Of a stretch of 64,000 nt of DNA, positions 43,969 to 53,910 are shown one piece after another. Location: assembly GCA_036268875.1 (NCBI GenBank), contig DATATI010000014.1, positions 1-64,000 of the forward strand. The letters are read 5' to 3'. Under the pieces are notes generated by a model that made no database searches, had not been told where the DNA came from, and saw nothing but the letters and a program-made list of their open reading frames with translations. The stretch's first letter is position 1, and each line of letters begins with the position of its first letter. Made by a program: the position numbers and the translations under genes. This stretch comes from Polyangia bacterium (GTDB taxonomy: Bacteria > Myxococcota_A > Polyangia > Fen-1088).

Positions 43969-46635
43969 CTAGCCCCACCAGTACGACAGCTTCAGCATGA
44001 TGACGTCCGCCGCCGACGACGAGCGCGACAGCCGTCCCAGATCCAGCGTGCCCACGCCCGTGGTCAGCGTGGTCAGCGGCGTCTGGGCCCGCGTGTAGAC
44101 CAGATACGCGGTCGAGCCGAGGCGATATTCCCAGCGCAGGACGATGTTCACGTTCAGCGCCGCTTGCGCGATGTCGGGATCGGGCGGGGCATCGCCGATC
44201 GCCAGCGGCTGTAGTTGATCCAGGTAGACGCGGCCGCGCGTCGCCGTCTTTGGCGCGACGGCGAAGTCGGTGTAGTGCCGCGAGGCCAGAAATATCTGCG
44301 CGTACGCCTGCAGCGAAAGCTGCGGGGTGAAGGTGTAGCTGCCGCGCGCGGTGAGGCCGACGCTGCGGGCCAGCATGCGCCCGTAGATCGGATCGCCGCC
44401 GCTGGTCGTTGTATAGCCGACGTAGCGGGGCTCGCCGCTGGACGAGGTGAACGTGGGCAACAGATCCAGCTCCAGCTGCGGCAGGAGGCGCAACGTCACT
44501 TGCCCGCGCAGGTCGACGTGGGTGCCGTTGGTCAGGCGCTGCACCTGCCCGGACAGGTATCCGGTCAGCCGCCGCCGCGGATCGCTGGAGACCGACAGAT
44601 CCACGCCGCACATCCCGGCCCGCTCCAGCGCGGTGCTGTCGCCCACCTCGCGATCGTCAAAGTGCGTGCCGCGACAATTCACGTCGACGTAGTAGGCCCA
44701 GTAGCTGCGCAGGTTGGCCCAGGTCTCAAGCTGAACGAAGTTGTCCAGGTTGATCCCGTCCAGCGTCTGGCGATAGTTGATGGTCAGCGCCGAACGCGAC
44801 TCCAGCGTCTGCCACCAGGGATCGGTGCTGCGATAAACCAGATCGGCGTTCAACGTGTAGTCGTTCTTGCGATCCAGATAGCCAAGGTCGTTGATCTCGA
44901 ACTGGCGGCCGGAAACATTCTGCGAGACGTCCCACAGCCAGCGCCGGCCGCCTTGCTTGCCCACCCACAACGAACCGCCGCCCGACGGTGTGCCCGGGTG
45001 GATGGCGATGCCGTCGGCGGACGCGCGCGGTGGGCCGTTTTCCAGCAGCGACGCCGTGGCCTGCGCCAGCGCCGCGTAGGCGCCGGTCTTTGATCGCCAG
45101 CGTCCGTCGACGCTGGCCACGTACGCGTCGCTGAGGCAGCGGCCGTTCGTCACCTCGGCCACGCCGCTGACCGGACAAAGCGCGTCGCCCGGCAGCAGCG
45201 GTTCAAAACGCTTGGTGGCGGTGGCCAGCGCGCCCAGCTCGGTTCCCGGCGCGATCAGCTGGCGGATGCGCGCAGCGCCGAACACGGTCAGCGGATCAAC
45301 CAGGCGCTGGACTGGCAGCGTGATGGCAGAGGTCTGCACGTCGACGTTGTTGGCGCCCGTCACCGCCGTCAGCAAGCCCAGCGTCGTTCGCCCGCCGATG
45401 GTTCCGGTCAGCTTTGCGGCGCCGTAGATGGGCGAGGGCTCCGGGTGATCGTACAGCTTCTCGCCCGCGGCCAGCGTTGGTTCAGGCGGCTGGCGGCCGA
45501 TGCGTCGGGTGTAGACCAGCGTCGACTGCACGTTCCACAGGTCGCTGCCCTCCAGAAAAAACGGGCGTTTTTCCGGGAAAAACGTCTCGAACGTCGAAAG
45601 ATTCAGCACCACCGTGTCGGCCTCCACCTGGCCAAAGTCGGGAGCCACCGCCAGATCCAGCGTCAGCTCCGGCGTCACGTGGGCCTTGGCGTCCAGGCCG
45701 GCGGCAAGGCGCCAGTCCTGTCCTTGCGCGATGGTGGGGTCGGCGGCGTCCAGGCGGCGGGAGCGAAACCGTTCCAGCACGAACGGCCGCAGCTCGAACG
45801 GCCAGCCCGGCGACAGACCGGACAGTCCTTCCAGCCGTCCGAAATAGCGCACGTAGCCGGCGGCGTTGCGCGGGTAGAACGCCCAGTCGTCATACTCTTG
45901 CTTGGCGTCGATGAACCGCCGCACCTGCAGGCCGAAGTCCTGCGTCGGCAGGGCATCGAAGCGCAGCACGCGCAGCGGGATGCGAAACTCGGCCGAATAT
46001 CCCTGCTTGGTGTCGGCCACCCGCGCCTCCCAGGTCTCGTCCCAGGTCGACGAATAATCGACGTCGTTGAAGTGAATGGCGTCGATCATCGACCCGGCGG
46101 CGTTGATGCCAAAATGAAAGGCGCTGACGCCGTCGCGCCGGCTGTCGATGTCCAGCCACACGCCGTCCGACGGCAACTCGCGATCGCGCCGCATCAGCCG
46201 GCGGACCACCGGCGCGTGCAGCTGCGGACAGTCGATGCCGATGTAGATGGCCTCGTCGTCGTAAAGCACGCGCACCTCGGTGCGTTCGGTGGGCGGCGCG
46301 CCTTCGTCGGGTTGGTGCTGGGTGAAGATGTCGGAGGGGATGGCCTGTCGCCAGGCCGCATCGTCCAGCTTGCCGTCGATGACGATGGGCAACCTGGTGC
46401 GCACCGCCTTGAGGTGCGGACGTGGGCCCAGCAGCGGCGGCAGGGGCGGCACCACTTGCGGCGCGACGGTGGCGCTGGCGGTGGCGACCGGCGCGGGCGG
46501 CCGCGCGGCGGTCACCGGCAGGGCCTCTGCCAGCGGCAGCAGCAAAGCGACAAAGGCGAAAGAGGACGTCACGAGCCGGGGCCGCAAGCCTAGACCGAAG
46601 CGGCGACAAAGGCGAAAGAGGGGGCGCGCCTTCAC
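43969..46635 (-). CDS. DUF5916-type outer-membrane protein with CBM9-like domain
   Basis: This protein of about 888 residues has a signal sequence (LVTSSFAFVALLLPLAEA), then a CBM9/DOMON-like domain at about 75-260: LPIVIDGKLDDAAW, EVRVLYDDEAIYIGI, GYSAEFRIPLRVLRF. A DUF5916 region follows (LAVAPDFGQVEADT, FETFFPEKRPFFLEGS), and the C-terminal 400 residues alternate in the manner of an outer-membrane beta-barrel, ending KLSYWWG. Such proteins are found beside TonB-type or glycan systems, with unknown activity. The GTG at 46635 is preferred; an ATG at 46683 would overlap the start of the divergent argE-like gene. Confidence 0.82.
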   Translation of the reverse strand: MKARPLFRLCRRFGLGLRPRLVTSSFAFVALLLPLAEALPVTAARPPAPVATASATVAPQVVPPLPPLLGPRPHLKAVRTRLPIVIDGKLDDAAWRQAIPSDIFTQHQPDEGAPPTERTEVRVLYDDEAIYIGIDCPQLHAPVVRRLMRRDRELPSDGVWLDIDSRRDGVSAFHFGINAAGSMIDAIHFNDVDYSSTWDETWEARVADTKQGYSAEFRIPLRVLRFDALPTQDFGLQVRRFIDAKQEYDDWAFYPRNAAGYVRYFGRLEGLSGLSPGWPFELRPFVLERFRSRRLDAADPTIAQGQDWRLAAGLDAKAHVTPELTLDLAVAPDFGQVEADTVVLNLSTFETFFPEKRPFFLEGSDLWNVQSTLVYTRRIGRQPPEPTLAAGEKLYDHPEPSPIYGAAKLTGTIGGRTTLGLLTAVTGANNVDVQTSAITLPVQRLVDPLTVFGAARIRQLIAPGTELGALATATKRFEPLLPGDALCPVSGVAEVTNGRCLSDAYVASVDGRWRSKTGAYAALAQATASLLENGPPRASADGIAIHPGTPSGGGSLWVGKQGGRRWLWDVSQNVSGRQFEINDLGYLDRKNDYTLNADLVYRSTDPWWQTLESRSALTINYRQTLDGINLDNFVQLETWANLRSYWAYYVDVNCRGTHFDDREVGDSTALERAGMCGVDLSVSSDPRRRLTGYLSGQVQRLTNGTHVDLRGQVTLRLLPQLELDLLPTFTSSSGEPRYVGYTTTSGGDPIYGRMLARSVGLTARGSYTFTPQLSLQAYAQIFLASRHYTDFAVAPKTATRGRVYLDQLQPLAIGDAPPDPDIAQAALNVNIVLRWEYRLGSTAYLVYTRAQTPLTTLTTGVGTLDLGRLSRSSSAADVIMLKLSYWWG

Positions 46636-46681
46636 GTCGCTGTCGACGGCGCGGGCCGATGTTTGTAAAGATGGTGGTCCC

Positions 46682-47776
46682 ATGTCGCTTGCCGGTCGCC
46701 TGGCCACTCTGGTCTCGTTCGATACCCAGAACCCGATGGGCGACGAACGTCCCCTGCTGCGCACGCTGGCCGCCGAGCTGACCGCCCTGGGCGCGTCGCT
46801 GGTGGTGACCGAGGACGTGACGCCCCGGCAAGGTTTCGTCTACGCCCGCTTCGGCGAAAGCGCGCCGCGCTTGCTGCTGAACGCCCACGTCGACACCGTG
46901 CCGGCCAACACCGGCTATTCGGCGCCGCCGCACCAGCTGGTGGAACGCGACGGCCGCCTTTACGGCCTGGGCGCCGCCGACACCAAGGGGGCCATCGCGG
47001 CGATCTTGGAAGCGCTGGCCGGCACGCGCGGCGGAAGGATCCCCTCCGAGGCGCCCAGCGTGGGCGTGCTGTTCTCCGGCGACGAAGAAAAGAGCGGCGC
47101 CTGCATGCACGCCTTTCTCGACAGTCCGCACGCGCAAGGTCTGCAACAAGCAATCGTCTGCGAACCGACCGGTTGTCGCCTGGGCTGGCGCCACCGGGGC
47201 ATCGGCGCCGCTGAAGCGGTGGTCGTCGGGCCGGGCGGGCATTCGTCGTTGGTCGACAAGCTGGTGAACCCGATGGCGGTGCTGGCGCGCGCGGCGGTGG
47301 CCCTGGATGACCTGGGCATCGCTTATCGCGGACGCGGGCCGGAGGGATTTCCCGGGATTTGCATGAACGTGGCCGGACTGTCCGGCGGCATTGCTTTCAA
47401 CGTGGTGCCCACGCGCGCGGCGCTGACGTTCTCGGTGCGGCCGCCGCCTGGCACGGCGGTGGCCGGCGTGCTGGCGGAAGCCGAGGCGTGCGTGCGCCAG
47501 GCCGCCGCCCCGCACGCCATCGAGTGGACGGTGGTGTCGGATCGGCCGCCATTTCAGACCCAGGCGCTGGAGATCTTCGGGCGTCGGCTGGGGGCGCGCG
47601 TGCGCAACCCTATCGACCTTGGCTTCTGGACCGAGGCGGCGCTGCTCAGCCAGCGCGGCATCGACGCGGTGGTCTTCGGTCCGGGCGACATCGCCCAGGC
47701 CCACGCCGCCGACGAGTTCGTCACCCTGGCCGATCTCGAGACCGCCCGCGCCGCGTTCGTCGACGTGCTGTCGTGA
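46682..47776 (+). CDS. argE: M20 deacetylase, N-acetylcitrulline/N-acetylornithine type
   Basis: This 364-residue zinc hydrolase removes acetyl groups in arginine synthesis. Metal-site motifs are LLLNAHVDTVPA with His and Asp, GLGAADTKGA, the catalytic Glu pair in FSGDEEKSG, and CEPTG. The C-terminus, GFWTEAALL and VVFGPGDIAQAHAADEF, closely resembles what I recall of the Xanthomonas ArgE-prime enzyme acting on N-acetyl-L-citrulline. Its stop overlaps the start of an N-acetylglutamate synthase gene in TGATG, which supports an arginine role. Whether citrulline or ornithine is the true product cannot be settled from sequence. Confidence 0.87.
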   Translation: MSLAGRLATLVSFDTQNPMGDERPLLRTLAAELTALGASLVVTEDVTPRQGFVYARFGESAPRLLLNAHVDTVPANTGYSAPPHQLVERDGRLYGLGAADTKGAIAAILEALAGTRGGRIPSEAPSVGVLFSGDEEKSGACMHAFLDSPHAQGLQQAIVCEPTGCRLGWRHRGIGAAEAVVVGPGGHSSLVDKLVNPMAVLARAAVALDDLGIAYRGRGPEGFPGICMNVAGLSGGIAFNVVPTRAALTFSVRPPPGTAVAGVLAEAEACVRQAAAPHAIEWTVVSDRPPFQTQALEIFGRRLGARVRNPIDLGFWTEAALLSQRGIDAVVFGPGDIAQAHAADEFVTLADLETARAAFVDVLS

Positions 47777-48945
47777 TGGAGCCGGAGATCATTCAACGCT
47801 TCTTGGAAAGCGTTGGAAACAAGGCGGACGTCGATCTCTATCTGAAGCTGTTCCGCGCCCAGAAAAAGGAAAGCTTCGCCATCATCGCCGCCGGCGATCA
47901 GATCGTGAAGCACGCGCTGGATCCGGTGCACTTCGACCTGCGCATCCTGGCCGGGCTTGGTCTTTCGCCGGTGGTGCTGCTGGGTCTGTACGAAGGGCGC
48001 GAGGCCGACAGGCAAGCGGTGCGGGTCAAAGATTGGCTGGTCGAGGACGCCGTCCCGGCTCAGATCGTGTCCTGCGGACCTGACGTTAACGGCGCCGCGC
48101 TGGGGGCCATCCGCGGCGCCATCCAGGCGGGGGAGATCCCGCTTGTGTCATTGGAAGCGGCCAAGGACGTCACCCCCGAGGGCCGCTTTCGCTTGCTGGC
48201 CACCATGGCGGAGGCGCTGGAGACTCGCAAGCTCATCTACCTCAGCCGGCGATCGGGACTGGAACAGCAGAACGGCAAGCCGCTGTCGATGGTGAATCTG
48301 ACCATCGACTACGAACCGCTGTTGATCAGCGGCGTGCTGTCGCGGCGGCAGGCCTCGCTGCTGCGTCAGGTGAAGCAGCTTTTGGAACATGTTCCGCACC
48401 GCATGAGCGTGGCGGTGGTGAACCCGCTGCATCTGCTGCGCGAGCTTTTCACCGTCAACGGCGCCGGCACGCTGATCCGCCGCGGCACGCGCATCGATCG
48501 CTATCCCGATCTCGATCGGCTGGATCATGGGCGGCTGCTGGCGCTGTTCGAATCGGCCTTCGGGAAGAAGCTTCGTGAAGGGTTCCTGATCGAAACGGTG
48601 GATCGAGTCTACGTCGAGGAGGCCTATCACGGCGCTGCTCTGGTGCGCGCCACGCCGGTCGGCGTCTACCTGACCAAGTTCGCCGTCGACCGCCCGGCGC
48701 AAGGCGAAGGCATCGGCACCGAGCTGTGGTCAGCGATCACCCGTGACTATCCGTCGTTCTTCTGGCGCGCCCGGCCGACCAACAGCATCGGTCCTTGGTA
48801 CGTCAAGCAGTGCGACGGGATGATTCGCTTTCCCGACTGGCATGTCTTCTGGCGTGGACTGTCAATCGAGCAGATTGAACCAGCGGTTCGTTATGCGTTG
48901 TCGGCGCCGGTTGATTTTCTCCCGGCTTTACCAGTTGGTTCTTGA
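47776..48945 (+). CDS. argA: Vertebrate-type N-acetylglutamate synthase (kinase-like plus NAT domain)
   Basis: This 389-residue protein has an N-terminal amino-acid-kinase-like domain (about 25-235, with LAGLGLSPVVLLGLYEG) and a C-terminal DUF619-type acetyltransferase domain (about 245-380): YLTKFAVDRPAQGEGIGTEL, FFWRARPTNSIGPWYVKQ and WHVFWRGL. This architecture belongs to animal, fungal and Xanthomonas-type N-acetylglutamate synthases or synthase-kinases, unlike Escherichia coli ArgA. It makes N-acetylglutamate, the first arginine intermediate. The kinase domain lacks an obvious Gly-rich ATP loop, so kinase activity is doubtful. It is coupled to the deacetylase gene. Confidence 0.85.
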   Translation: MEPEIIQRFLESVGNKADVDLYLKLFRAQKKESFAIIAAGDQIVKHALDPVHFDLRILAGLGLSPVVLLGLYEGREADRQAVRVKDWLVEDAVPAQIVSCGPDVNGAALGAIRGAIQAGEIPLVSLEAAKDVTPEGRFRLLATMAEALETRKLIYLSRRSGLEQQNGKPLSMVNLTIDYEPLLISGVLSRRQASLLRQVKQLLEHVPHRMSVAVVNPLHLLRELFTVNGAGTLIRRGTRIDRYPDLDRLDHGRLLALFESAFGKKLREGFLIETVDRVYVEEAYHGAALVRATPVGVYLTKFAVDRPAQGEGIGTELWSAITRDYPSFFWRARPTNSIGPWYVKQCDGMIRFPDWHVFWRGLSIEQIEPAVRYALSAPVDFLPALPVGS

Positions 48946-49017
48946 CCGCGTCCGCGCGATCGGGCGAATACTGTAAAGCCGTTTTCGATTTGGGGGCGAT
49001 CGCGGCACAGGGAAATC

Positions 49018-51702
49018 ATGATTCCTGCCGATCGCTCATCACCGACGATTGTTGTCGCGCCTTCCGTGCCCGGCTTCAAACGCCTCTTGTGGCGAGCGAT
49101 GCTGCTGCCGCTGTTGACGTTGGGGATCCTGGCCGCTGTTCTTCTGTGGCAAGTCAACGAGCTCATCGCCACGACCGACTGGGTTGATCACACCGACCAG
49201 GTGATCTCGCAGATTGAGCTGGTGGACAAGCTGATGCTGGAGATGCGCGCCGGCATCCACGGGTTCATCCTCACCGGCGACCCCAGCTTCCGCGATTCCT
49301 TCGACCACGCCCGCGTGCAGCTGGAAGCGGAGATGGTGCGGCTGTCCGGTCAGATCGGCGACAACCGGGTACAGGCCACGGCGGTGGCCGAGTTGACTGG
49401 CGCGGTGGCCGACTGGCGGGCGTCCGCTCAGCAGATCACCGCCGCCCAGCCGGGCAGTCGCCCCGACACCGAGCTGATCGCGCTGGTGCGCACGTCGCGC
49501 GATCAACTGAACGGCCTGCGCGCCCGACTGGCGACGTTGGTGCAACGCGAGGAGGCCCTGCGCAAGACCCGCGCCGCCGCCAGCCAACAGCGAGCGGCGT
49601 GGGTCTATCGCACCGGCTTTTTTCTGCTGGTGCTGGGCGGCGGCTTGCTGGCGTTGCAGGGCCGGCGCCAGCTGATGGCTCTGTCGCAGCTGTTTTCGCG
49701 CCAAAATCATCATCTGCGCGAGCAGGCGCAGTCCCTGGTGCGCAGCGAGCGGAACCTGGGCACCACGCTGGACAGCATCGGCGACGCGGTCATCGTCACC
49801 GACGCCCGCGCCCGGGTGACGCGTCTCAACCCGGTGGCCGAAGCGCTGACCGGCTGGCGCAGCAGCGAGGCCCACGGCCGCGCGTTGGACGAGGTCTTCC
49901 GCATCATCAACGAAGAGACGCGCCAATCGGTGGAAAGCCCGTCGGTGCGCGTGCTGCGCGAAGGGATCGTCGTGGGCCTGGCCAACCACACGGCGCTGGT
50001 TTCCAAGACCGGCGCGGAATTTCCCATCGCCGACAGCGGGGCGCCCATCCGCGACGACGCCGGCAACGTCATCGGCGTGGTCCTGGTGTTCCGCGACCAG
50101 AGCGCGGACCGCCAGAAAGAAGAGAAAGTGCGGGCCACCGCCCGTCGCTTTCGGGCCCTGGTGCAGTACAGCGCCGACGTGGTGATGCTGCAGGAAGCGG
50201 ATCGCACCATCAACTACGTCAGCGCTTCGTGCGATTCGGTGCTGGGCCACAGCAGCGCCGACCTGGTCGGGCAGACGCCGCAGACGCTGGTTCACCCCGA
50301 CGATCGCCCGACGCTGGAGGCGCTGTTCGCCCGCCTGATGGAGACGCCGGGCCAGGCGCTGGCGGCGCAGTTTCGCATGCGGCATCGGGACGGCAGCTGG
50401 CGCTGGATGGAAGGCCACGCCGTCAATTTGATTGGCGACCGCGACGTCAGAGGCATCGTCACCAACATCCGCGACGTCACGCAACGGCGAGGCCTGGAAG
50501 ATCAGCTGCTGCAGGTGCAGAAGACCGAAGCCATCGGTCGGCTGGCCGGCGGCATCGCCCACGACTTCAACAATCTTCTCACCATCGTCATCGGCAACTG
50601 CCACGTGGTGCTGAGCGATCCGGCCTTTGCGAATTTCCCGCGCCAGGAGCTCGAAGAGATCAAAGACGCCGGCGAGCGGGCGGCGGCGCTGACCCGCCAG
50701 CTCCTGGCCTTCGGTCGCCGCCAGGTGCTGATGCCCGAGCTTCGTCCGGTCAACGGCCTGGTCGGCGAGGTGGAAAAACTGCTGCGCCGGGTGCTGGGGG
50801 AGCAGATCGAACTTTCCGTGCGCCTGGGCGTCGACGCCGGCACGATCAAGGTCGACCCCGGCCAGTTCGAGCAGGTGCTGCTGAACCTGACCATCAACGC
50901 CCGGGACGCCATGCCACACGGCGGGCGCCTGACCATCGAGACGCAAGTGGTGGAGCTCGACGACGAATACGCGCGCCAGCACCCCGGTGTCACGCCCGGG
51001 CCGTATGTGATGGTGGCTGTCTCCGACACCGGCACCGGGATGGATCTGGATGTGCAGCAGCACGTCTTCGAACCGTTCTTCACCACGAAAGAGAAAGGCA
51101 AGGGCAGCGGCCTCGGCCTGGCCACGGTGTATGGCATCGTTCGCCAGACGCGCGGACACGTCTCGTTTTACAGCGCCGTCGACCACGGAACGGTGTTCAA
51201 GGTGTATTTCCCGCGCGCCTATCAGGCCAGCGTCAGCCTACCGGCGCCGCGCCAGTCAACAGCGCCGCCGCCCGGCGGCCGCGAGACCATCCTGGTCATC
51301 GAAGATGACACTTCGCTGCGCCGATTCACTTGCCGCATCTTGCGCGACCTCGGCTACACCGTGGTCGAGGCGACGCGCGGCGAGGAAGCGCTGACCTTCC
51401 TCGGCAATACCGCCGAGCGCGTCGACCTGGTGCTGACCGACGTGATCATGCCCGGCGTGACCGGGCGCGCGCTGGAGCAGCGGCTTTTGTCGGCCGCGCC
51501 TCATCTGAAGATCGTCTTCACCTCGGGCTACACCGACGATGCCATCGTTCATCACGGCGTGCTGGACGAGGGGACCTACTTCATTCAAAAGCCGTTCACC
51601 CCCGCCGTCCTCGGCGCGAAGATCCGCGCCGTGCTGGACGGCACCGCCGATGAGCCGCAGGTTGAACGGCGAACGCCGCCCGGACAGATGGGCTCGGTCT
51701 AA
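49018..51702 (+). CDS. Hybrid sensor histidine kinase with CHASE3 and PAS domains
   Basis: This 894-residue membrane sensor has two transmembrane helices (about 24-44 and 198-218) bracketing a CHASE3-type periplasmic domain (HTDQVISQIELVDKLML, GIHGFILTGDPSFRD). Two PAS domains follow (about 245-370 and 375-490, the second with a PAC-like RMRHRDGSWRWMEGHAV). The dimerisation domain carries the phosphorylated His in GGIAHDFNNLLT, then an HATPase domain (GQFEQVLLNLTINARDAM, SDTGTGMD, KGSGLGLATVYG), and a C-terminal receiver with Asp in LVLTDVIMPG. Signal and output are unknown; no dedicated regulator gene adjoins it. Confidence 0.95.
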   Translation: MIPADRSSPTIVVAPSVPGFKRLLWRAMLLPLLTLGILAAVLLWQVNELIATTDWVDHTDQVISQIELVDKLMLEMRAGIHGFILTGDPSFRDSFDHARVQLEAEMVRLSGQIGDNRVQATAVAELTGAVADWRASAQQITAAQPGSRPDTELIALVRTSRDQLNGLRARLATLVQREEALRKTRAAASQQRAAWVYRTGFFLLVLGGGLLALQGRRQLMALSQLFSRQNHHLREQAQSLVRSERNLGTTLDSIGDAVIVTDARARVTRLNPVAEALTGWRSSEAHGRALDEVFRIINEETRQSVESPSVRVLREGIVVGLANHTALVSKTGAEFPIADSGAPIRDDAGNVIGVVLVFRDQSADRQKEEKVRATARRFRALVQYSADVVMLQEADRTINYVSASCDSVLGHSSADLVGQTPQTLVHPDDRPTLEALFARLMETPGQALAAQFRMRHRDGSWRWMEGHAVNLIGDRDVRGIVTNIRDVTQRRGLEDQLLQVQKTEAIGRLAGGIAHDFNNLLTIVIGNCHVVLSDPAFANFPRQELEEIKDAGERAAALTRQLLAFGRRQVLMPELRPVNGLVGEVEKLLRRVLGEQIELSVRLGVDAGTIKVDPGQFEQVLLNLTINARDAMPHGGRLTIETQVVELDDEYARQHPGVTPGPYVMVAVSDTGTGMDLDVQQHVFEPFFTTKEKGKGSGLGLATVYGIVRQTRGHVSFYSAVDHGTVFKVYFPRAYQASVSLPAPRQSTAPPPGGRETILVIEDDTSLRRFTCRILRDLGYTVVEATRGEEALTFLGNTAERVDLVLTDVIMPGVTGRALEQRLLSAAPHLKIVFTSGYTDDAIVHHGVLDEGTYFIQKPFTPAVLGAKIRAVLDGTADEPQVERRTPPGQMGSV

Positions 51703-51762
51703 GGGCTCGTCCCAGGAACCCAGTCCCTGCGATGAGGTCCTAAGCGGTCTGATCTTGGCGGC

Positions 51763-52521
51763 TCAGCTTTGGCTTTTCTTCAGCCGCGCCGCCAGCGCGC
51801 GCATGGTCGCCTGCGTCTCGCTGGAAAACCAGATGTCGACGATGGCGTCGTAGTCGCGGTCGTTCATGTCGTCGAAGACCGAGGCGATCTCGCGCCGCGC
51901 TTGCCGGCGGGTGGCGTTCATGGCGGCGCGCGGGCGGGACAGCAATTCGCTGGCCCAGGCCACCGCGCGCGGCACCACCGCTTCCACCGGCGCCAGCTCG
52001 TCGACCAGGCCGCAGCGAAGCGCTTCCGCCGGTCCGATCAGCAAGCCGCCCACCGCCAGCCGTTCGGACTGGCGCGCGCCCACCAAATACGTCAGCGCCC
52101 GCAACAGCGGCGCCGGCACCGGCAAGCCGACCTGCACTTCGTTGAGGCCCATGACGAACGGTCCGTCGGCCAGCACCCGGTAATCGGTGAACAGTGCCAG
52201 CACCGTGCCGCCCGCCGGGCTGTGGCCGGTCAGCGCCGCCACCGTCGGGATCGGCGACGCCGCCAGGTCGCGCATCAATCCGAAGAACGTCTTCCAGGTC
52301 TCGCGGATCTCGTCTCGCCCCAGGGTCAGCAGGAATGGCACGTCCAGCCCGCCGGAGAAACGCCCGGCCGCCCCCGACAGCACCACCGCCTCGCGTCCGG
52401 CGGCGCGCGCCCCCGCCAGGCCGGCGCGCAACGCCGCCAGCAGCAGCGGATCCAGCGCGTTGACGGGCGGGCGGCAAAGGCGCAGCTCGCGAACCGCGCC
52501 GTGATCGATCGTCTCAAGCAT
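51763..52521 (-). CDS. Enoyl-CoA hydratase/isomerase family protein
   Basis: This 252-residue crotonase-fold protein has AGRFSGGLDVPFLL (oxyanion hole) and ALTGHSPAGGTVLALFTDYRV. The surroundings, including TWKTFFGLMRDLA and FVMGLNEVQVGLPVP, resemble mitochondrial-type delta3,delta2-enoyl-CoA isomerases more than hydratases, which carry a second catalytic Glu. It would move double bonds during breakdown of unsaturated fatty acids. It lies 47 bases after lysA on the same strand and about 4 kb from the thiolase operon. Confidence 0.85.
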   Translation of the reverse strand: MLETIDHGAVRELRLCRPPVNALDPLLLAALRAGLAGARAAGREAVVLSGAAGRFSGGLDVPFLLTLGRDEIRETWKTFFGLMRDLAASPIPTVAALTGHSPAGGTVLALFTDYRVLADGPFVMGLNEVQVGLPVPAPLLRALTYLVGARQSERLAVGGLLIGPAEALRCGLVDELAPVEAVVPRAVAWASELLSRPRAAMNATRRQARREIASVFDDMNDRDYDAIVDIWFSSETQATMRALAARLKKSQS

Positions 52522-52568
52522 GAAAGTCAGCTCCGTTCAGGTGAGGTCGTTCGAAAAAAATCCGTGGC

Positions 52569-53855
52569 TCAGGCGAGCGGCTCGTCGCACTCCGTGCGGA
52601 CGATGTCTTCCAGCAGCTCGCGACGGGCGATCAGCGTGGCCTTGCCGTCGTCCCAGAACACCTGCGGCACGCGCCCCTGCGACACATAGTTCGAGCTCAT
52701 GGCCGCGCCGTAGGCGCCCGCGTCGTGTAGCACCAGCAGATCGCCGACGTCGGGCCGGCCAAGGGCCCGCGGCACCAGCAGCTCTTGATCGTCGCGCGTG
52801 AACACGTCGCCGCTTTCGCACAGCGGGCCGGCCACCACGAACGGCTCGGCGGCGCGCGTGGCGCCCGCTCCGACGATCGAGATGTGGTGATACGACCCGT
52901 ACATCGCCGGGCGAATGAGATCGGCAAAGCCGGCGTCGACCATGATGAAGCGGTGGCCGGGACCCTTGCTGTTGGTCTCGGTCTGCTTGAGGTCCTTGAC
53001 CCGCGCGACCAGCAAGCCCATGCCGGCGACGGGAAAGCGCCCGGGTTCGATCTCCACGCGGATCGGCCGGCCGGCGATCCCCGACAGGTGCTTGGCCGCC
53101 TCGATCAGCACCGGGCGATACCAGGCGAGATCGTACGGCGGGCTGTCGGGACGATACGGATGCGGGATGCCGCCGCCAAAATTCACCGCCTCGACGTCGG
53201 GAAAATCGGGAAGCAGGCCCGCGTAGACCTCGGTCAGCCGGCGCATGTTCTGATCAAATTCGCGGATCTGCGGCCCGGTGCCGATGTGTGCGTGCAAGGC
53301 GACGATGGGTAGGCGCGCGTCGGCCGCCTGCGCGCGCGCGTCGGCCAGCCCTTCGTACCAGATGCCGTGCTTTGAAGACGGCCCGCCGGTGTCGCACGAC
53401 TGGACATGTCCGTGACCGAACCCGGGGTTGAGGCGCATGGCGATCGGTCCGTGGTAACCGGCGCCGCGCAATTCGGCGATCATTCCCGGCGAACCGACGT
53501 TCGGCAGGACGTTGTGTTCCAGCACCGCGGTCAGCGCGTTGTCGCGAAAAACGTCCGCCGTCCACATGATCACCGGCGGCCTGGACCCGGTGACGAAGCC
53601 GGCGCGCCGGGCCCGCAACACTTCGTTGCCGCTGACCGCGTCGATCCACAAACCGGCGGCCCGCACTTCGGCCAGCACCTTCCACGATGAGTTGGCCTTC
53701 ATCGCGTACCGCGCCTGCAGCGAAGGTCCGTCGGTCAGCGCGCGCAGCTCGCCGAGGCGCGTCCGCAGGATGGCGGCGTCGTACAGATAAAACGGCGTGC
53801 CGATTTGATCGGCCAGGCGCGCCAGCGGGTACCGGGTCAGATCTGGCAAAGGCAT
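52569..53855 (-). CDS. lysA: Diaminopimelate decarboxylase
   Basis: LysA decarboxylates meso-diaminopimelate to L-lysine with pyridoxal phosphate. The 428 residues start MPLPDLTRYPLARLADQIG. The PLP-binding Lys is in ARYAMKANS, the phosphate-binding region includes NFGGGIPHPY and ALHAHIGTG, and the second active-site Cys is in VAGPLCESGDVF. The Gly-rich GRFPVAGMG and DAGAYGAAMSSNY are also typical. The ATG at 53855 begins the conserved region; a longer open frame upstream has no homology. Confidence 0.93.
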   Translation of the reverse strand: MPLPDLTRYPLARLADQIGTPFYLYDAAILRTRLGELRALTDGPSLQARYAMKANSSWKVLAEVRAAGLWIDAVSGNEVLRARRAGFVTGSRPPVIMWTADVFRDNALTAVLEHNVLPNVGSPGMIAELRGAGYHGPIAMRLNPGFGHGHVQSCDTGGPSSKHGIWYEGLADARAQAADARLPIVALHAHIGTGPQIREFDQNMRRLTEVYAGLLPDFPDVEAVNFGGGIPHPYRPDSPPYDLAWYRPVLIEAAKHLSGIAGRPIRVEIEPGRFPVAGMGLLVARVKDLKQTETNSKGPGHRFIMVDAGFADLIRPAMYGSYHHISIVGAGATRAAEPFVVAGPLCESGDVFTRDDQELLVPRALGRPDVGDLLVLHDAGAYGAAMSSNYVSQGRVPQVFWDDGKATLIARRELLEDIVRTECDEPLA

Positions 53856-53910
53856 TGCGGCGACTATATCAACGAACGTCCGCGCCACCCCGCCCCCAAT
53901 CGATTGCGGG

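Noticed and set aside
49039-51186. 715-codon minus-strand open frame
   Set aside because: It is antisense to the hybrid histidine kinase, whose motifs are unambiguous.
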